DNA from: Lacunisphaera limnophila
GTDB lineage: Bacteria > Verrucomicrobiota > Verrucomicrobiia > Opitutales > Opitutaceae
Assembly (NCBI RefSeq): GCF_001746835.1
Contig: NZ_CP016094.1
Coordinates: 4,135,285-4,199,284, forward strand
Reading direction: 5' to 3'
DNA length: 64,000 nucleotides
Shown one piece after another: positions 61,408-64,000 of this stretch (positions within the stretch are counted from its first letter, which is position 1; each line of letters begins with the position of its first letter). Made by a program: the position numbers and the translations under genes. Under the pieces are notes generated by a model. The model was not told the DNA's origin, ran no database searches, and was given only the letters and a program-made list of their open reading frames with translations.

Positions 61408-63444
61408 ATGAGTTACTGCTCCTCCCGCTTCCAGACCATCCGCCGCGCCACCGTTGAGGTGAAGGTCGGCACCGTGGGCGTGGGTGGGACCAATCCCGTC
61501 CGGGTGCAGTCCATGACCACCAGTGACACCCAGGATGTGGCCGCCACGGTGCAGCAGTCCATCGCCCTCGCCGAGGTCGGCTGCGAAATCGTCCGCATCA
61601 CCGCGCCCAACGTCGCCGCGGCCAAGTGCCTGAAGGACATCCGTGCGCAGTTCACCGCCGCCGGCTTCGGCTCCATCCCGCTGGTGGCCGACATCCATTT
61701 CCTCCCCTCCGCCGCCATGGAGGCGGTGGAGCACGTCGAGAAGATCCGCGTCAACCCCGGCAACTACGCCGACAAGAAGAAATTCGCCGTCAAGGAGTAC
61801 ACGGACGCCGACTACGATGAGGAGCTCGCGCGCATCCACGAGACCTTCTCCCCGCTCGTGCTCCGCGCCAAGGCCCTCGGCCGCGCCATGCGCATCGGCA
61901 CCAACCACGGCTCGCTCTCCGACCGTATCATGAACCGCTACGGCGACACGCCGCTCGGCATGGTCGAGAGCGCCCTCGAGTTTCTCCGCATCGCCCGCTC
62001 GCACTCCTACCACGACCTCATCCTCTCGATGAAGTCCAGCAACCCGAAGGTCATGATCCAGGCCTACCGCCTGCTCGTGCAACGGATGGCCCAGGAGGAC
62101 ATGCATTACCCGCTCCACCTCGGCGTGACCGAGGCCGGCGACGGCGAGGACGGCCGCATCAAGAGCGCCATCGGCATCGGCAGCCTCCTGCTCGACGGCC
62201 TCGGCGACACCATCCGCGTGTCCCTCACCGAGGACTCGGTCTACGAGATCCCCGTCGCCCAGGCCATCGCGGCCAAGGCCATGAGCCTGTGGGCAGCCTC
62301 CAACGGTCAACCCGCAACCCCCGTCACGGACGCGGTCGACCCCTACCACTTCACCCGGCGCGAGACCTCGACCCTGAAACTGTCCGACCGCTGCCTCGTC
62401 GGCCCCGAGCACCCGCCCCGCGTCATCGTGCGCGTCGCCGCGGTCGACCAACTCGCCGCGGCCGCCCAAGCCCTGGCCGCCCCGAAACTAAAGGACACCC
62501 CCGCCGAGGGCCTGCTGGTGCCCATCCACTCTCCCGGCGACTTGGGCACGCTCTGCGAGGTCCTCACGCAGACCGCCCTGCCGGTGGATTTCCTCGCGCT
62601 GGAAATCGCCCCCACCCTCGCCCCCGAGGTGCTGCAGCCCTTGCTGGCCATGGCCCAGGGCCGGCTGATGCTCGTGCGCCGCTTCGGCCCGGCCGAGACC
62701 GCCACCTTCACGACCTTCGCCGACCTGGTCCAACGCCACGGCCAGTTCCTCGCCGCGGAGATCGCGCCGGCCGACCTCGCCGCCTTCGCCCCCGGCCTCC
62801 GGCAGGCCGACGGGGCAGGCCTCCTCTTCACCCTCTCCACCCGCTCCGGCCCGGGCCATGCCATCGGCGACTACCGCCGGCTGGCCGAGGCGCTCCGGGC
62901 CGCCGGCTGCCGCGCTCCGCTCTGGATCCGCAACACCGCCGGCACCGCCGTGCAGGGCGATCCCAGCTTCCTCGCCAAGCTCCTCGAGGGCAGCTTCCTC
63001 ACCGGCAGCCTGCTGTGCGACGGACTCGGGGATCTCGTCAGCATCGAGACCGAGGCGGACGTCACCCGCTCGACCAAGCTGGCCTACAATGTCCTGCAGG
63101 GCGCCGGCGCCCGCATCTCCAAGACCGAATTCGTCGCCTGCCCCAGCTGCGGTCGCACCCTCTTCGACCTCCAGTCCACCACCCAGCGCATCCGCGCCCA
63201 GACCGGCCACCTCAAGGGGGTGAAACTCGCCATCATGGGCTGCATCGTGAACGGCCCAGGCGAGATGGCCGACGCCGATTTCGGCTACGTCGGCGGCGCC
63301 CCGGGCAAGATCAACCTCTACGTCGGCAAGAACTGCGTCCAATACAACATCCCCCAGGCCGAGGCCGACGCCCGCCTGATCGCCCTCATCCGCGAGCACG
63401 GCAAGTGGACGGACCCTGAGCCGCACCAGTTGGAAAATGCGTGA
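61408..63444 (+). CDS. ispG: 4-hydroxy-3-methylbut-2-en-1-yl diphosphate synthase, long form
   Basis: 678 residues from ATG 61408. The TIM-barrel starts V-Q-S-M-T-T-S-D-T, then A-D-I-H-F, K-I-R-V-N-P-G-N near 112-119. The Fe-S half has C-P-S-C-G-R near 577 and G-C-I-V-N-G-P-G-E near 610. An inserted region of about 230 residues (roughly 320-550) separates the two, as in Chlamydia, Bacteroidetes and plant plastid enzymes. It reduces MEcPP to HMBPP in the MEP pathway. Confidence 0.96.
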   Translation: MSYCSSRFQTIRRATVEVKVGTVGVGGTNPVRVQSMTTSDTQDVAATVQQSIALAEVGCEIVRITAPNVAAAKCLKDIRAQFTAAGFGSIPLVADIHFLPSAAMEAVEHVEKIRVNPGNYADKKKFAVKEYTDADYDEELARIHETFSPLVLRAKALGRAMRIGTNHGSLSDRIMNRYGDTPLGMVESALEFLRIARSHSYHDLILSMKSSNPKVMIQAYRLLVQRMAQEDMHYPLHLGVTEAGDGEDGRIKSAIGIGSLLLDGLGDTIRVSLTEDSVYEIPVAQAIAAKAMSLWAASNGQPATPVTDAVDPYHFTRRETSTLKLSDRCLVGPEHPPRVIVRVAAVDQLAAAAQALAAPKLKDTPAEGLLVPIHSPGDLGTLCEVLTQTALPVDFLALEIAPTLAPEVLQPLLAMAQGRLMLVRRFGPAETATFTTFADLVQRHGQFLAAEIAPADLAAFAPGLRQADGAGLLFTLSTRSGPGHAIGDYRRLAEALRAAGCRAPLWIRNTAGTAVQGDPSFLAKLLEGSFLTGSLLCDGLGDLVSIETEADVTRSTKLAYNVLQGAGARISKTEFVACPSCGRTLFDLQSTTQRIRAQTGHLKGVKLAIMGCIVNGPGEMADADFGYVGGAPGKINLYVGKNCVQYNIPQAEADARLIALIREHGKWTDPEPHQLENA

Positions 63445-63448
63445 GCCT

Positions 63449-63475
63449 GTAGGGTCGGCCTTGGCCCGACCTCAC
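63449..63475. repeat. REP-like palindrome with GTAG head after ispG
   Basis: Starts GTAGGGTCGGCC and continues TTGGCCCGACCTCAC; the GTCGG/CCGAC core forms a hairpin. Possible terminator of the uppS-to-ispG run. Confidence 0.5.
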
Positions 63476-64000
63476 GTGCGAGGTCAGCATCAGGAAGGCT
63501 CCACGGCGGACTCTGCTCGGAGGCAATTCCGTCCCCGTTCCGCCTCCACCCCCGCCCGCATCACCGCGCACGCTACTAGGGACACCAAAATCTGCACACC
63601 TGGAGCCCCCATGCCATCTGTGAAATATTTGTCGGGATGAAGGTGGATTTCCCGGCCGAAACCACCTGGCGGTCCGTCGTTCCACGCCTCCTTGGCGCCA
63701 TGGCGATCGCGCCCGGTCGCCTTTTCAGAGGAGAAAACCAACCCCGGGCCCGACCCGTTTTGCGCAACAACAAAGTGACAAAAGTTATCCCAACATCGGC
63801 TGTGAACAACATGTCGGAAAGTTGAACTTGAAACGCATTTTTTGATTCACGTTATTCGCAAAGTCTCTTTTAACCGTTCTCCCGTTCGACTGTTCATTGC
63901 CAGCTCCGCAGCGCACATGGTGCCCCGGATCACCCAAGGTTCTCCCCCAGACGCAGGCCCTGCGCCCTGATCCAGCACTTTTGACCGCTGGCAGCCATGG
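63476..64000. promoter_or_regulatory. Gene-free region with DnaA-box-like sites, possible edge of oriC
   Basis: No convincing gene is seen in about 525 bases. From about 63,760 to 63,890 the sequence is AT-richer. It contains GTTATCCCAACA, a TGTGAACAA site (reverse complement TTGTTCACA, one mismatch from TTATNCACA) and TTATTCGCA (one mismatch). The order of elements recalls dnaA-upstream origin regions. An ATG at 63997 may start the next gene, but too little is present to tell. GC skew and the next gene would decide. Confidence 0.4.

Noticed and set aside
1..64000. CRISPR arrays, rRNA genes, complete prophage, insertion sequences
   Set aside because: No regularly spaced identical repeats, no rRNA sequence, no transposase or phage structural genes were seen.

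Overview
The window looks like a GC-rich Gram-negative chromosome of the Planctomycetes-Verrucomicrobia-Chlamydiae group, most likely a verrucomicrobium of the Opitutus type. The evidence is a fused LpxC-FabZ protein followed by LpxA, a long-form IspG with an inserted domain, an EF-P with Asn at the loop tip, Tat- and Sec-exported proteins, a GH43 enzyme, and a uppS-cdsA-dxr-rseP-ispG run. The taxon is an inference; there is no rRNA gene in the window.

Positions 1-11,200 form an accessory island of visibly lower GC, packed with defence-type genes. (1) A minus-strand cassette with 4-nt start/stop overlaps encodes a 129-aa protein with a Gly-rich N-terminus, a fusion of a PfkB-type kinase with a nucleoside 2-deoxyribosyltransferase-like domain, a QueC homologue, and an HhH/OGG-fold glycosylase. 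QueC plus an OGG-like protein is the gene pairing known from type IV CBASS. The kinase/transferase fusion and the small Gly-starting protein make this version unusual, and the cassette may continue beyond the left edge. (2) Next come two overlapping genes of unknown function and a TPR-like gene with an amber codon at its third position. (3) A translationally coupled trio encodes a SIR2-like NADase, a 197-aa middle protein and an SbcC/Rad50-like ABC ATPase. (4) A lone DUF4365 nuclease-like gene closes the island.

From 11.3 kb to the end the sequence is an ordinary chromosome of about 65-70% GC. It carries a Tat-exported Gfo/Idh/MocA oxidoreductase, a Y-family polymerase and an AraF-like lipoprotein; lipid A genes (lpxC-fabZ, lpxA); efp; carbonic anhydrase; RNA methyltransferases; an ECF sigma factor operon; argS; a rod-shape operon (mreB, mreC, mreD, mrdA); a MoxR-DUF58-transglutaminase operon; and an envelope and isoprenoid run (uppS, cdsA, dxr, rseP, ispG). 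Five scattered genes act on nucleosides or deoxyribose phosphate: a secreted MTAP-like phosphorylase, thymidine phosphorylase, deoxyribose-phosphate aldolase, a secreted nucleoside hydrolase and purine nucleoside phosphorylase.

Two kinds of non-coding structure recur. Paired or single palindromes with GTAG or GGAG heads match REP/REPIN elements mobilised by RAYT transposases; in two cases the TAG of the GTAG head is the stop codon of the upstream gene. Several intergenic tracts are built from degenerate units of about seven bases, sometimes as two inverted arms. The last 250 bases hold an AT-richer stretch with imperfect DnaA-box-like sites that could be the edge of oriC.
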